The notes beneath the pieces are model-generated. The model ran no database searches and was not told the origin of the DNA. It saw nothing but the letters and a program-made list of their open reading frames with translations. A program made the translations under genes and the position numbers. A stretch of DNA of 64,000 nt from Bog-473 sp963821755 (GTDB lineage Bacteria; Actinomycetota; Acidimicrobiia; Acidimicrobiales; RAAP-2), in assembly GCA_963821755.1 (NCBI GenBank), contig CAWGEX010000005.1:434001-498000 (forward strand), written 5' to 3'. Numbering within the stretch: the stretch's first letter is position 1; each line of letters starts with the position of its first letter. Positions 28,193 through 36,696 of the stretch are shown piece after piece.

Positions 28193-28243
28193 TTGACATG
28201 CAACTTGTCGGCTGCCTATGGTTAGGCAACCAGATAGCTGCAT
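28193..28243 (+). promoter_or_regulatory. Promoter and likely ArsR operator of the SRPBCC/ArsR unit
   Basis: TTGACA (28193-28198) and TATGGT (28217-28222) are separated by 18 nt, the best canonical promoter in the window. GGTT (28220-28223) and AACC (28228-28231) form an inverted repeat overlapping the -10, inside TATGGTT-AGGC-AACCAGATA. A regulator bound here would block transcription; the ArsR-SRPBCC gene in the same operon is the obvious candidate. Confidence 0.6.
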
Positions 28244-28267
28244 GTTACGACCGAATGGGAGCACGAA

Positions 28268-28729
28268 ATGGCCGATATCAGACACCGGGTCGGGATCTCC
28301 GCCTCGCAAGAACGCGTCTTTGCGGCGTTGTCGACGAAGGGAGGGTTGGCGGATTGGTGGACCCGTGACGTCGAGGGTGAGGCCACCCTCGGCAGCACAC
28401 TCCGGTTCTTCTTCGGGACCCCCGATCCGAGCGGCGTGATGGAAGTCGTCGACACCACTCCGAGCCATCGGGTCAGCTGGCGCTGCGTGGCGGGGCCCGA
28501 CGACTGGGTCGGCACGAGCCTCAATTTCGAGCTCAAGCCGTCGGAGGCGCATGAGAACGGGAAGGAGACCGTGCTCCTGTTCACCCATGGGGAATGGCGT
28601 GAACCGACCGAGTTCATGCATCACTGCAGCACCAAATGGGCGTACTTCCTCCTGGGACTCAAGGCCTCGCTCGAAGGCGGGGCGTCGGTCGCCTTTCCCA
28701 ACGACATGCCCATCAGCAGCTGGGGCTGA
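28268..28729 (+). CDS. SRPBCC (AHSA1-like) domain protein
   Basis: A 153-residue single SRPBCC/START-like domain: RHRVGISASQERVFAALST, GLADWWTRDVEGEA, SWRCVAGPDDWVGT, and the terminal helix HHCSTKWAYFLLGLKASLEGG. These proteins bind hydrophobic ligands in a deep cavity and are commonly paired with an ArsR-type regulator, as here 14 nt downstream. Ligand unknown. Confidence 0.85.
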   Translation: MADIRHRVGISASQERVFAALSTKGGLADWWTRDVEGEATLGSTLRFFFGTPDPSGVMEVVDTTPSHRVSWRCVAGPDDWVGTSLNFELKPSEAHENGKETVLLFTHGEWREPTEFMHHCSTKWAYFLLGLKASLEGGASVAFPNDMPISSWG

Positions 28730-28742
28730 CCCCGCGCCGGCC

Positions 28743-29537
28743 ATGGACGACGTCTTTAGGGCGCTGGCCGACGGCAACCGCCGCCGACTGCTCGACCGGT
28801 TGAACGCCCGAAATGGGCAGAGCCTGCGAGAACTGTGCGCCGGCCTCGATATGACCCGGCAATCGGTCAGCAAGCATCTGGCCATCTTGGAGAGCGCCAA
28901 CCTGGTGACCACCGTGCGACACGGTCGGGAGAAGCTGCACTACCTGAACGCCGTCCCCATCAATGACATTGCGGAGCGCTGGATCAATCACTACGACCAA
29001 AGTCGGATCCACGCTCTGTCGGACCTGAAGAGAGCTTTGGAGGACACACCGATGGACAAGCCAGAATTCGTCTACACCACGTACATCAAGACCACGCCCG
29101 AACAACTCTGGAAGGGGTTGACGGAACCGGAATTCACCCGCCGGTACTGGGATCTGTCGTTCGAGTCTGACTGGCAGGTCGGCTCCGCCATGACCCTGCA
29201 CATCGACAAGGGAGGCGTGACCATCGCCGATCCGGCGCAGGTCGTCCTCGAAGCCGATCCGTTCCGCCGGCTGTCCTACACCTGGCACACCTTCACGCCG
29301 GAGTGGGGAGAGGCGTACGAGTTCAGCGACGACTACATGGCCAAGGTGAGGAGCGAGCGGCGGTCCAAGGTGACCTTCGACATCGAGCCCAACGGGGACG
29401 TGGTCAAGTTGACCGTCGTCCACGACGACTTCGACCCCGGGAGCATCGTGCTCGAGGGCGTCAGTCAGGGTTGGCCCCAGCTCCTCTCGAGCCTCAAGAC
29501 ACTGCTTGAAACGGGCGATACCCTGCCCACCGGATGA
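28743..29537 (+). CDS. ArsR-type HTH regulator fused to an SRPBCC domain
   Basis: Residues 1-100 are a winged helix (MDDVFRALADGNRRRLLDRL, SLRELCAGLDMTRQSVSKHL, VTTVRHGREKLHYLN); residues ~110-264 are an SRPBCC domain (TTYIKTTPEQLWKGLTEPEF, RYWDLSFESDWQVGSAM, VHDDFDPGSIVLEGVSQGWP). The fold suggests ligand binding in the SRPBCC pocket controls DNA binding. No Cys metal-site pair is seen in the HTH part, so metal sensing is unlikely. It probably represses the promoter at 28193. The amidase gene overlaps its stop (ATGA). Confidence 0.88.
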   Translation: MDDVFRALADGNRRRLLDRLNARNGQSLRELCAGLDMTRQSVSKHLAILESANLVTTVRHGREKLHYLNAVPINDIAERWINHYDQSRIHALSDLKRALEDTPMDKPEFVYTTYIKTTPEQLWKGLTEPEFTRRYWDLSFESDWQVGSAMTLHIDKGGVTIADPAQVVLEADPFRRLSYTWHTFTPEWGEAYEFSDDYMAKVRSERRSKVTFDIEPNGDVVKLTVVHDDFDPGSIVLEGVSQGWPQLLSSLKTLLETGDTLPTG

Positions 29538-30649
29538 CCACCTTCATCACCCGTTATGAGACCGCGGGCCCCGGGGTTCGCCTAGCCGTCAAGGACCTCA
29601 TCGATATGGAGGGGCAGCCCACCACGGCGGGCTGCCGGGCGGCGGCGGAGCGGGCTCACCCGGCCCCGAGCGATGCCGCCTGCCTGGCCGGAGCCCGAGC
29701 GGCCGGGGCTCGCATCGTGGGGCGCACCAACCTGCATGAGCTGGCCCTGGGGGTGACCGGCGTCAACCCCTGGTTCGGCACACCGGTGAACCCGCTCGAT
29801 CCCGCCCTCGTCCCCGGTGGGTCGTCGAGCGGATCGGCCGTCGCCGTCGCCACGGGGGAAGCCGACGTGGCCTACGGCAGCGACACCGGCGGGTCCATCC
29901 GTATTCCGGCCGCCTGTTGCGGCATCGCCGGCCTCAAGACCACCTGGGGGAGGGTGCCGCTCGACGGGGTGTGGCCGTTGTCACCGAGCTTCGACACTGT
30001 CGGACCCATGGCCCGTGACGTGGGCGGCCTGGTGCTCGGTATGGAACTGCTCGAGCCTGCCTTTTCGGTCGCCTCAGCCCCGGACGCCGACCTCGTGGTC
30101 GGTCGTCTGCGACCACCGGCCGATCCGCTCATCGACGCCGCCGTCGACGATGCCCTGAGCCGGGCCGAGTGGACGTGCCGCGACCTCGACGTCCCTGAAT
30201 GGGACCGGGCGACCCGGGACGCCGGCATCCTGCTCGTGGTCGAGGCATGGGAATCCAACCGGATCCTGGCGACCGAGGACCCCGCCGGCATCGGGGCCGA
30301 TGTACGCGAGCGACTGCAGCTGGGATCGGCCTGCGACGCCGCGACCATCGAGCGAGCCCGGGAGGGGCAGCGCCGATGGCAGACCTCGATCAATGCGCTC
30401 TTCACCCAGGTCGACTTTCTCGTCACCCCGACCCTGACCATTTTCCCGCCCGAGCTCGATCAGGGCAGTGAGCTCCTGATCGCCCGCTGCACCATCCCGG
30501 TCAATCTGGCCGGCGTGCCGGCGCTGTCGTTGCCGGTCCCGACCGGTGGCCCGCTCCCGGGCAGCCTGCAGCTGATCGGACCGCCCCGGAGCGAGGAGCG
30601 CCTCCTGGCGGCCGGCCGGTGGTTGGAGTCGGCCGCCGCGAGTGGCTAA
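29534..30649 (+). CDS. Amidase-signature family hydrolase
   Basis: A 371-residue amidase-signature enzyme, shorter than the ~450-500 typical of GatA. The Ser-cisSer-Lys triad is visible: VKDLID (K20), PGGSSSGSAVAVATG (about 95-108) and YGSDTGGSIRIPAAC (nucleophile S121). LKTTWGRVPLDGVWPLSPS and TVGPMARDVGGL follow. Substrate unknown. Its ATG overlaps the ArsR-SRPBCC stop, so it is the third gene of that unit. Its 3' end overlaps the convergent WYL regulator by 4 nt. Confidence 0.88.
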   Translation: MTTFITRYETAGPGVRLAVKDLIDMEGQPTTAGCRAAAERAHPAPSDAACLAGARAAGARIVGRTNLHELALGVTGVNPWFGTPVNPLDPALVPGGSSSGSAVAVATGEADVAYGSDTGGSIRIPAACCGIAGLKTTWGRVPLDGVWPLSPSFDTVGPMARDVGGLVLGMELLEPAFSVASAPDADLVVGRLRPPADPLIDAAVDDALSRAEWTCRDLDVPEWDRATRDAGILLVVEAWESNRILATEDPAGIGADVRERLQLGSACDAATIERAREGQRRWQTSINALFTQVDFLVTPTLTIFPPELDQGSELLIARCTIPVNLAGVPALSLPVPTGGPLPGSLQLIGPPRSEERLLAAGRWLESAAASG

Positions 30650-31626
30650 CCGGCGGCTCGCGGGGAACCATGGTGGGCCACCAGGGACCGGCCGATGTCC
30701 GCCAGCTGCATCCGCACACTCTCGGGCCACAGCACCTCGATGGCGTCGGCGAAACCGGCCAGCTGGCGCGCCATCATCTCGGTGGACTGCCCCCGGATCT
30801 CCAAGTCGACCAGACCGTCGACCAGATCGTCGACCAGATCGTCGACCCCGGAAACCCGTTCGACCATCCGCGTGCCGAAGACGTAGCCCAGGACGTCCGC
30901 CGTGCCGGGGTCGGTCCGAACGCCCACGCGCGTCGGCGCACGTTGGTCATCGAGCGTCGACACGATGTCCCGCCACGCCGCAGCCAGATCGAAGCCCTCT
31001 GGTCGTTGCACCGGCTCATCGGTCCGCGCCACCGAGCGCACCCGGCTCACGCGAAACGTCCGCTGCCCGGCGTCGGTGTGGGCGATGAGGTACCAGACCT
31101 GGTTCTTGACCACCAGGCCGAGCGGGTGCACCACGCGCCGTGACGTCGCGCCGTCGCGCCGGGTGTAGTCCAAGCGCACCTGCACACCGTCGACCACCGC
31201 CATCTGGAGGTCCTCGAGGGCGTCGGGCGCCGGCAGTTGCCGGTGGTCCCATCCGGTCGGATCGAGCACCACGGCGCCGGCCGCGGCTTCGGCCCCCGGG
31301 CGGAAGGTCGCGGGGAGGGCCTGGACGAGCTTGCGCAAGGCGGCCTTGACCTCGGGCGTGGCGGCGGAGGGGCCGGCGACCAGGAACAGGGTGCGGGCCT
31401 CGGCTGCCGTCAGCCCGCTCAGGTCGGTCTTGGCCCCGCCGATGAGGGTCCAGCCGCCGCCCCGACCGGGTTGGGAGTAGACGGGGATGCCCGCCAGGGC
31501 CAGGCCCTCCAGGTCACGGCGGGCCGTACGCTCGCTGACCTCCAGCTCCTCGGCCAGTTCGTGGGCGGTGATCTGCCCCCGGGCTTGGAGCACCAGCAGG
31601 GCAACCACCAGGCGATCGGCTCGCAT
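30646..31626 (-). CDS. WYL-domain transcriptional regulator (DeoR-like HTH)
   Basis: A 326-residue regulator: N-terminal winged helix (RADRLVVALLVLQARGQIT, ELAEELEVSERTARRDLEG, GIPVYSQPGRGGGWTL), central WYL domain with VVHPLGLVVKNQVWYLIAH, FRVSRVRSV, and a C-terminal WCX-like region. Near the end VDDLVDDLVDGLVDL is encoded by a DNA triplication. It is divergent from the DinB gene, with a perfect palindrome between them, so it likely controls that gene and itself. Confidence 0.9.
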   Translation of the reverse strand: MRADRLVVALLVLQARGQITAHELAEELEVSERTARRDLEGLALAGIPVYSQPGRGGGWTLIGGAKTDLSGLTAAEARTLFLVAGPSAATPEVKAALRKLVQALPATFRPGAEAAAGAVVLDPTGWDHRQLPAPDALEDLQMAVVDGVQVRLDYTRRDGATSRRVVHPLGLVVKNQVWYLIAHTDAGQRTFRVSRVRSVARTDEPVQRPEGFDLAAAWRDIVSTLDDQRAPTRVGVRTDPGTADVLGYVFGTRMVERVSGVDDLVDDLVDGLVDLEIRGQSTEMMARQLAGFADAIEVLWPESVRMQLADIGRSLVAHHGSPRAAG

Positions 31627-31644
31627 ATTGCCAGTTTCCCACGA

Positions 31645-31669
31645 AAAGTGGCCACAACATGGCCACTTT
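31645..31669. promoter_or_regulatory. Perfect 10-bp palindromic operator between WYL regulator and dinB-like gene
   Basis: AAAGTGGCCA - CAACA - TGGCCACTTT: perfect arms with a 5-nt spacer, 18 nt from the WYL start and 62 nt from the DinB start. Position and symmetry are those of an autoregulatory operator for a dimeric WYL protein. Confidence 0.8.
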
Positions 31670-31731
31670 GGGGGCGCACGATGGAGTCACCACCAAGTGC
31701 CGGCCTGGCCGGCAGAAACGGAGAAGAAGCC

Positions 31732-32292
31732 ATGCCTGGACCAGTGCCTCCCGTCGTCGACGAGCGTGACGCCCTGCTGTCGTTCCTGTCCCAGCAACGT
31801 GAAGCCATCCGCTACGCCGCCCACGGCCTGACCGACGAGCAGGCCACGGCCCGACCGAGTGTCAGCGAGCTCACCCTGGCCGGGTTGGTCAAGCACGTGG
31901 CGCTCTGCGAGCGCGGCTGGATGGTCTCGTTCGTGCAGGAGGGCAGCACCGATCATTTCTTTGCCACCGACGACTACGTACGGGGCTTCGCCCTGGCCGA
32001 CGGCGAGACGCTGGCCGACGTCTTGAGCATCTATGCCGACGTGGCCGTCGAGACCGAGAAGATCGTGACCGACCTCCCGGACCTGGGCGCCCCGCTCACG
32101 CCCACACCGATCGGCATCCCCTGGCTGCCGGCAGGCCTGGTCTACTCACCGCGCTGGGTGCTGCTCCACTTGATCGAGGAGACGGCCCGGCACGCCGGCC
32201 ATGCCGACATCATCCGCGAGTCCCTCGACGGCGCCACGCGCTGGGCCCTGATGGCGGCCGCGGAGGGCTGGGACATCTCGGCGTGGCAATAA
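31732..32292 (+). CDS. DinB-family four-helix metal-site protein (DUF664-like)
   Basis: A 186-residue DinB-superfamily protein: RDALLSFLSQQREAIRYA, LTLAGLVKHVALCERGWM (first metal-type His), and SPRWVLLHLIEETARHAGHA with the C-terminal His-x3-His. Such proteins are thiol-dependent transferases or damage-responsive proteins of unknown substrate; in actinobacteria mycothiol is the likely thiol. ATG 31732 follows GAGAAGAAG. Divergent from and probably regulated by the WYL protein. A short G+C repeat (CCCGCGGGAA) follows the stop. Confidence 0.82.
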   Translation: MPGPVPPVVDERDALLSFLSQQREAIRYAAHGLTDEQATARPSVSELTLAGLVKHVALCERGWMVSFVQEGSTDHFFATDDYVRGFALADGETLADVLSIYADVAVETEKIVTDLPDLGAPLTPTPIGIPWLPAGLVYSPRWVLLHLIEETARHAGHADIIRESLDGATRWALMAAAEGWDISAWQ

Positions 32293-32361
32293 CCCGACGG
32301 GAAGACCCCCGCGGGAAGAGACCCGCGGGAATAACCCCACGTCAGGGGCGTTTGATCGGGT

Positions 32362-33003
32362 GTGCACATAGAGGTGTGGTCTGATTTCGCCTGCCCTTGG
32401 TGCGCGCTGGGGATCTACCGGCTGGACCGGGCCCGGGCCGAGTTCGAGCACGGTGGCGAGATCACGGTGCGCCACCGCTCGTTCGAGCTGGACCCGCGGG
32501 CGCCCGCCAAACGGTCGCAGACCATGGAGGAGATACTGGCCGCCAAGTACGGCCGGAGTCCGGAACAGGTGGCGGCCGGCCACGAGCGGATGACCGCCAT
32601 GGGGGCCGAGGTCGGCATGGAATTCCACTTCGACCGGGTCCAACTGGGAAACACCTTCGACGCCCACCGTGTGGCCCAGGCGGCCCGGGGCACGCCGGTG
32701 GAGGAGGCGGTGGTCAAGGGATTGTTCGGCGCGTATTTCACCGAGGGCTCGCTGCTCTCGGACCACCAGACCCTGCAGCAGACGGCGACCGCGGCGGGCC
32801 TGGACCCCGACCTGGTGCGCGGCGTGCTGGCGGGCGATGCCCACACCGAGGACGTGCGGGCCGATGAAGCAGCCGCCCGCGAGCTGGGTATCACCGGGGT
32901 GCCCCACTTCGTGATCAACGGTGCCTGGGCCGTGCCCGGGGCCCAGGATGTCGACACCCTGGTCACCGTCCTGCGCCGGGCCTGGGAGCGCGCCGAGGCC
33001 TAG
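32362..33003 (+). CDS. DsbA-family oxidoreductase, FrnE-like
   Basis: A 213-residue cytoplasmic DsbA-fold protein (no signal peptide): VWSDFACPWCALG with the CPWC active site at residues 11-14, FELDP, a helical insertion (about 60-150), and GITGVPHFVIN with the cis-Pro loop. This is the FrnE / 2-hydroxychromene-2-carboxylate isomerase-like class, probably a thiol-disulfide isomerase or glutathione/mycothiol-related enzyme. GTG start at 32362. Confidence 0.88.
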   Translation: MHIEVWSDFACPWCALGIYRLDRARAEFEHGGEITVRHRSFELDPRAPAKRSQTMEEILAAKYGRSPEQVAAGHERMTAMGAEVGMEFHFDRVQLGNTFDAHRVAQAARGTPVEEAVVKGLFGAYFTEGSLLSDHQTLQQTATAAGLDPDLVRGVLAGDAHTEDVRADEAAARELGITGVPHFVINGAWAVPGAQDVDTLVTVLRRAWERAEA

Positions 33004-33124
33004 CCGGACCAAGGAGCCGACCTGGCCCTGTCGATTTGCGGGATGCTGTTCGGGGTAGCGGTGCGAGCAGGACGAGCCGTGCCCGGTCCCGCTGGGTGCC
33101 GGACCCCGGAAAGAGGAGTGAGTC

Positions 33125-33757
33125 ATGGACGACGCGACGACGTGGAAGCTGATTCACGGGGAACGGGCGGCCACGGCCGACATGCTGGCCACGCTCACGC
33201 CCGACCAGTGGTCGCAACCCTCGCTCTGCTCGGGCTGGACCGTGCAGATGACGGCCGGGCACATCGTGCAGGGCGCCGAGCAGACCACCGGCTCGTTCAT
33301 GTCGGGCATGCTGTCCAGCGGCTTCCGGTTCAACGCCATGATGGATCGCCAAGCCCGGACGCTGGGCGCACGGCCGACCACTGAGATCGTCCAGCGGCTC
33401 AGTGCCCGGACGACCACCACCAACAAAGCGCCGGCTCCCGTCGTCACCATGCTCGGCGAAGTGGTGACGCACACCGAGGACATCACCCGACCGCTCGGAC
33501 TGGATCACCAACCGCAGCCCGAAGCGAAGGTCGCCTGCCTCGACCTGTACAAGAAGGCCAATTTCCCGGTGGGGGCCAAGAAGAGGATCGCCGGCCTGCG
33601 CCTGAAGGCCACTGACGTCGACTGGACCTACGGGGACGGTCCCGAGGTGTCGGGTCCCGCCCTGTCGCTGCTGATGATCATGACCGGGCGGTCCGCCGGC
33701 CTGGACGGGCTCGGGGGCGAAGGGGTGGCTCACCTCACATCCCGGATGGCCCCGTGA
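33125..33757 (+). CDS. Maleylpyruvate-isomerase-family (mycothiol-dependent, DinB-like) protein
   Basis: A 210-residue protein beginning WKLIHGERAATADML, with SLCSGWTVQMTAGHIVQGAE (the W-x3-D/M-x4-H block of the mycothiol-dependent maleylpyruvate isomerase N-domain), EVVTHTEDITRPLG and a C-terminal SALL-like segment. The second and third metal-type histidines fall at the expected places. Family membership is clear; its substrate is not. ATG preceded by GAAAGAGG. Confidence 0.8.
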   Translation: MDDATTWKLIHGERAATADMLATLTPDQWSQPSLCSGWTVQMTAGHIVQGAEQTTGSFMSGMLSSGFRFNAMMDRQARTLGARPTTEIVQRLSARTTTTNKAPAPVVTMLGEVVTHTEDITRPLGLDHQPQPEAKVACLDLYKKANFPVGAKKRIAGLRLKATDVDWTYGDGPEVSGPALSLLMIMTGRSAGLDGLGGEGVAHLTSRMAP

Positions 33758-33813
33758 CCTGAATCAGAGATCCTGGTGTGATCGCGAGGCGGCGGTCGGC
33801 GGATCTCGATCAA

Positions 33814-34029
33814 TCAAGAATGTCCCGGCGCGGCGTCGTTGCCCACGACGACCGTGTCGGCGAAGGCGGAGAAGGGCGGGAGGCCGGTCGTCCGAGAGTT
33901 GGCCCTGAGCGTCATGTCGGGGACGGCCGCAGCCACCGAGAAGGAAGACCAGTGGGCGGACAGACAGGAGGCGGGGATCTCGAGCACCTTGGCCCCGAAG
34001 TCGCAGTCGGTCTGCGCTTCGACGACCAC
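33814..34029 (-). CDS. Short hypothetical protein or gene remnant
   Basis: A 71-residue frame with strong G/C at codon third positions, unlike the overlapping plus-strand frames, so it is probably or was coding: VVEAQTDCDFGAKVLEIPAS, LRANSRTTGLPPFSAFADTV. The frame is open upstream (KTKAYVGSVVVEAQ) to the 3' end of the PLP decarboxylase, without a convincing ribosome site. It could be a small gene or the remaining 3' part of a longer one. I do not recognise a family. This is the only content of the 33758-34090 gap. Confidence 0.35.
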   Translation of the reverse strand: MVVEAQTDCDFGAKVLEIPASCLSAHWSSFSVAAAVPDMTLRANSRTTGLPPFSAFADTVVVGNDAAPGHS

Positions 34030-34090
34030 GGAGCCTACGTAGGCCTTCGTCTTCGGGCTCAGAACCGCTGACGTAGATCGGCCACTCCCA

Positions 34091-35440
34091 TTAGGCCATG
34101 GTGGCCAAGATCTCGGCGACCATGTCCAGCGTGGTGCCGGGGTGGAGGAAGGCGAAGCGGGCCACGGTCTCGCCTTCCCAGGTCGTGGGCGTCACGAACC
34201 CCGTCTGGTCGGAGAGCAACCGGGCCGACCAGGCGTCGTAGTCGAGTTTGTTCCATCCCGGTCGGCGGAACAGCACCACCGAGAGTTCGGGCTCGCGCAC
34301 GAGTTCGGTCTGCGGCGTGGCCGTGATCAGTTGCGCCGAGGCCTGGGCGATGGCGAGACCGGCCTCGACGGCGTCGCGGTAGGCGTCCAGGCCGTTGACG
34401 GCCATGGAGAACCAGATCGGCAGTCCACGGGCGCGCCGGGTCAGGTGATAGGCGTAGTCGCTCGGGTTCCACTCCTCGGGGTCATCGCTGTGCAGCACCT
34501 CGAGGTAGGAGGCGTCCTGGGTGTGGACGGCCTTGGCCAGATTGGGTCGGCGGTAGATGAGCGCGGCGCAGTCGAACGGGGCGAAGAGCCACTTGTGGGG
34601 ATCGACGATGAACGAGTCGGCCCGGTCGAAGCCGACGAATTTCTCCCGGACCGACGGGGCGAACAGCGCGGCCCCGCCGTAGGCGCCGTCGATGTGGAAC
34701 CACAGCGAGTGCGCCTCGGCCACGTCCGCCACCCCGGCCAGGTCGTCAACCATGCCGGCGTTCGTCGTCCCGGCGGTGGCCACCACGCCGATGACGTCAT
34801 CGGCCCGCGAGTGGCCCGCCAGGGCGGCCGAGAGGGCAGCGCCGGTCAGCCGGTGGTCTTCTGAGGGCACGATCAACGCCTCGACGCCGAGGACGTGGAG
34901 TGCCTTGCCCACCGAGGAGTGAGCGTCGTCGCTCACCGCTATCAGAGGACGGGCGGGACCGTTCCCGCCCCGCCGGTGCCCGGCCGTGTCGCGGGCCACC
35001 ATGAGGGCCGAGAGGTTGCCGGCCGATCCGCCGGCCACGAAGCAGCCGCCGGCGCCGGCGGGGAGCCCGGCCTGGCGGGCCAGCACATCGAGCGCCTGGT
35101 TCTCGGCCACCACCACCCCGGCCGCTTCCAGCCAGGAGGTGCCGTGCAGCGAGGAGCAGGACACGAACATGTCGAAGAGGAGCGAGGCCTTGGTCGGGGC
35201 GGCCGGGATGAAGGACAGAAACCGCGGGCTGTCGCACGACACCACGGCGGTCGACAGCTTGTCCACGAAGAGGCGCATGACCTCGGCGGCCTCGTTGCCC
35301 TCGGGCCGCATTAGGCCCGCCAGCTCGAGGGCCAGGTCTCGTTGGAGGCCACCGAAATCGAGCGGGACCGGGTCCATGGCGAGGCGTTCCTTGCAGTACT
35401 CGAGGACCAGGTCGGTCATGTCCTCGTCGTAGGTGAACAT
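34091..35440 (-). CDS. PLP-dependent group II decarboxylase (aromatic/glutamate decarboxylase-like)
   Basis: A 449-residue fold-type I PLP enzyme: RFLSFIPAAPTKASLLFDM, AGGCFVAGGSAGNLSALMVA, SDDAHSSVGKALHVLG, ATAGTTNAGMVDDL, WFHIDGAYGG and VDPHKWLFAPFDCAALIYR with the Schiff-base lysine (near residue 282). These match the AADC/GadB/tyrosine decarboxylase superfamily; the exact amino acid cannot be assigned by eye. Its ATG overlaps the larC stop (ATGA), so larB-larC-decarboxylase is one operon, an unusual partnership. Confidence 0.88.
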   Translation of the reverse strand: MFTYDEDMTDLVLEYCKERLAMDPVPLDFGGLQRDLALELAGLMRPEGNEAAEVMRLFVDKLSTAVVSCDSPRFLSFIPAAPTKASLLFDMFVSCSSLHGTSWLEAAGVVVAENQALDVLARQAGLPAGAGGCFVAGGSAGNLSALMVARDTAGHRRGGNGPARPLIAVSDDAHSSVGKALHVLGVEALIVPSEDHRLTGAALSAALAGHSRADDVIGVVATAGTTNAGMVDDLAGVADVAEAHSLWFHIDGAYGGAALFAPSVREKFVGFDRADSFIVDPHKWLFAPFDCAALIYRRPNLAKAVHTQDASYLEVLHSDDPEEWNPSDYAYHLTRRARGLPIWFSMAVNGLDAYRDAVEAGLAIAQASAQLITATPQTELVREPELSVVLFRRPGWNKLDYDAWSARLLSDQTGFVTPTTWEGETVARFAFLHPGTTLDMVAEILATMA

Positions 35441-36696
35441 CAGGCCGACGATCCGTCGTCGCCCGGGCCCGGCTCGGGGCCGACCTCACGCTGGGCCAGC
35501 CGCCAGGCTTCCTCGGCCCGCGAGGCCACGTCGCCCACGGCGGCTCCGGTCTTGGTGGCCAGGCGCGCCACGTCCTCGAACTCGGGCTTGGCCCGCCCGC
35601 CGCCGACCTTCATACGGACGACCATGCCGTCGATGGTGACCCGGTCGAACGTGCGGGCCGCGGGCCAACGCTCCAACGGCGTGGCCCGCACCCCGAAGGT
35701 CCCGGTGGTGCTGTGGATGACGTGGCGCAGGGCCTCGAGGTGGGCCGCATCGGTGAGGACATGGAGGACATGGCCCGGCCGGCCCTTCTTCATGGTGACC
35801 GAGCTGACCCAGGCGTCAAAGGCGCCGCCGTCGAGGGCGGAGGAGATGGCGTAGCCGAGCTGCTCGCCCGTCACGTCGTCGAGGTTGGCCTCGAGCACCA
35901 GGGCCGGTTGGCCCGGTCCGATGGCGCCGGCCGCCTGGCGCTGCCCGACCACCACCTGGGTGCAGTTGGGCAGCTCGTCCATCTCGCCGGCGCCGCCGCC
36001 GAAGCCCGAGGTGGTCACCACCATGGCGGGCAGCGGGCCGAACGAGGTGGCCAGGGCGGCCAGCAGGGCGGCTCCGGTCGGCGTGGTGAGCTCCAGCGGC
36101 GTGTCGCGACCATAGGTGGGAGCGCCCTGCAGCAATCGGACGGTGGCCGGGGAGGGATTGGGGAGCAGCCCGTGAGCGGCGCGCACCATGCCGGTCCCCG
36201 TGGCCACCGCCGACGCCGTGACCCGGTCGACGGCCAGCACCTCGAGGGCGGCCGCCGTCCCGACGATGTCGATGATGGCGTCGTGCCCTCCGACCTCGTG
36301 GAAGTGCACCTGGTCGACCGGGCGGCGGTGCAGGGCCGACTCTACGGCGGCCAAGCGCTGGAACACGGCGAGCGAGCGATCGGCCACCCGCGGCGGGAGG
36401 GCCGCATCGGTGATCATGGCGGCGATGTGGGCGTGGGTTCGCACCACCACGGCGTCCCCACCCCGCACCAGGGCGCGGGTGCAGGCCACGCCGCCCCGGA
36501 GCGACTCCTCCACCTCGAGCTCCCAGCCGGGCAGGGAGAGCCGCTGGAGGAGGAGGCGGATCTCGGTGACGTCGGCTCCGGCATCGATGAGCGAGCCGAG
36601 CGCCATGTCCCCGGCGATGCCGGCGAAGCAGTGGAACCAGGCCACGGTCTCGGTGTCGGCTCGGCCGCTCGTGGCGGGACTCATGGTCGGACTCAC
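35440..36696 (-). CDS. larC: LarC, nickel insertion cyclometallase for the nickel-pincer cofactor
   Basis: LarC inserts Ni into P2TMN to complete the nickel-pincer nucleotide. The 418-residue product is a single full-length chain: WFHCFAGIAGDMALGSLIDAG, HAHI, VHFHEVGGHDAIIDIVG, ELTTPTGAALLAAL, GFGGGAGEMDELPN, LEANLDDVTGEQLGYA and MKKGRPGHVLHVL. I use GTG 36694-36696, which overlaps the larB stop; ATG at 36684 is the alternative. No programmed-shift split into LarC1/LarC2 is needed here, unlike the lactobacillus gene. Confidence 0.93.
   Translation of the reverse strand: MSPTMSPATSGRADTETVAWFHCFAGIAGDMALGSLIDAGADVTEIRLLLQRLSLPGWELEVEESLRGGVACTRALVRGGDAVVVRTHAHIAAMITDAALPPRVADRSLAVFQRLAAVESALHRRPVDQVHFHEVGGHDAIIDIVGTAAALEVLAVDRVTASAVATGTGMVRAAHGLLPNPSPATVRLLQGAPTYGRDTPLELTTPTGAALLAALATSFGPLPAMVVTTSGFGGGAGEMDELPNCTQVVVGQRQAAGAIGPGQPALVLEANLDDVTGEQLGYAISSALDGGAFDAWVSSVTMKKGRPGHVLHVLTDAAHLEALRHVIHSTTGTFGVRATPLERWPAARTFDRVTIDGMVVRMKVGGGRAKPEFEDVARLATKTGAAVGDVASRAEEAWRLAQREVGPEPGPGDDGSSA

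Noticed and set aside
33778..34071. Plus-strand 97-residue open frame in the gap before the decarboxylase
   Set aside because: Its codon third positions and composition are random-like, whereas the minus-strand frame shows coding bias.
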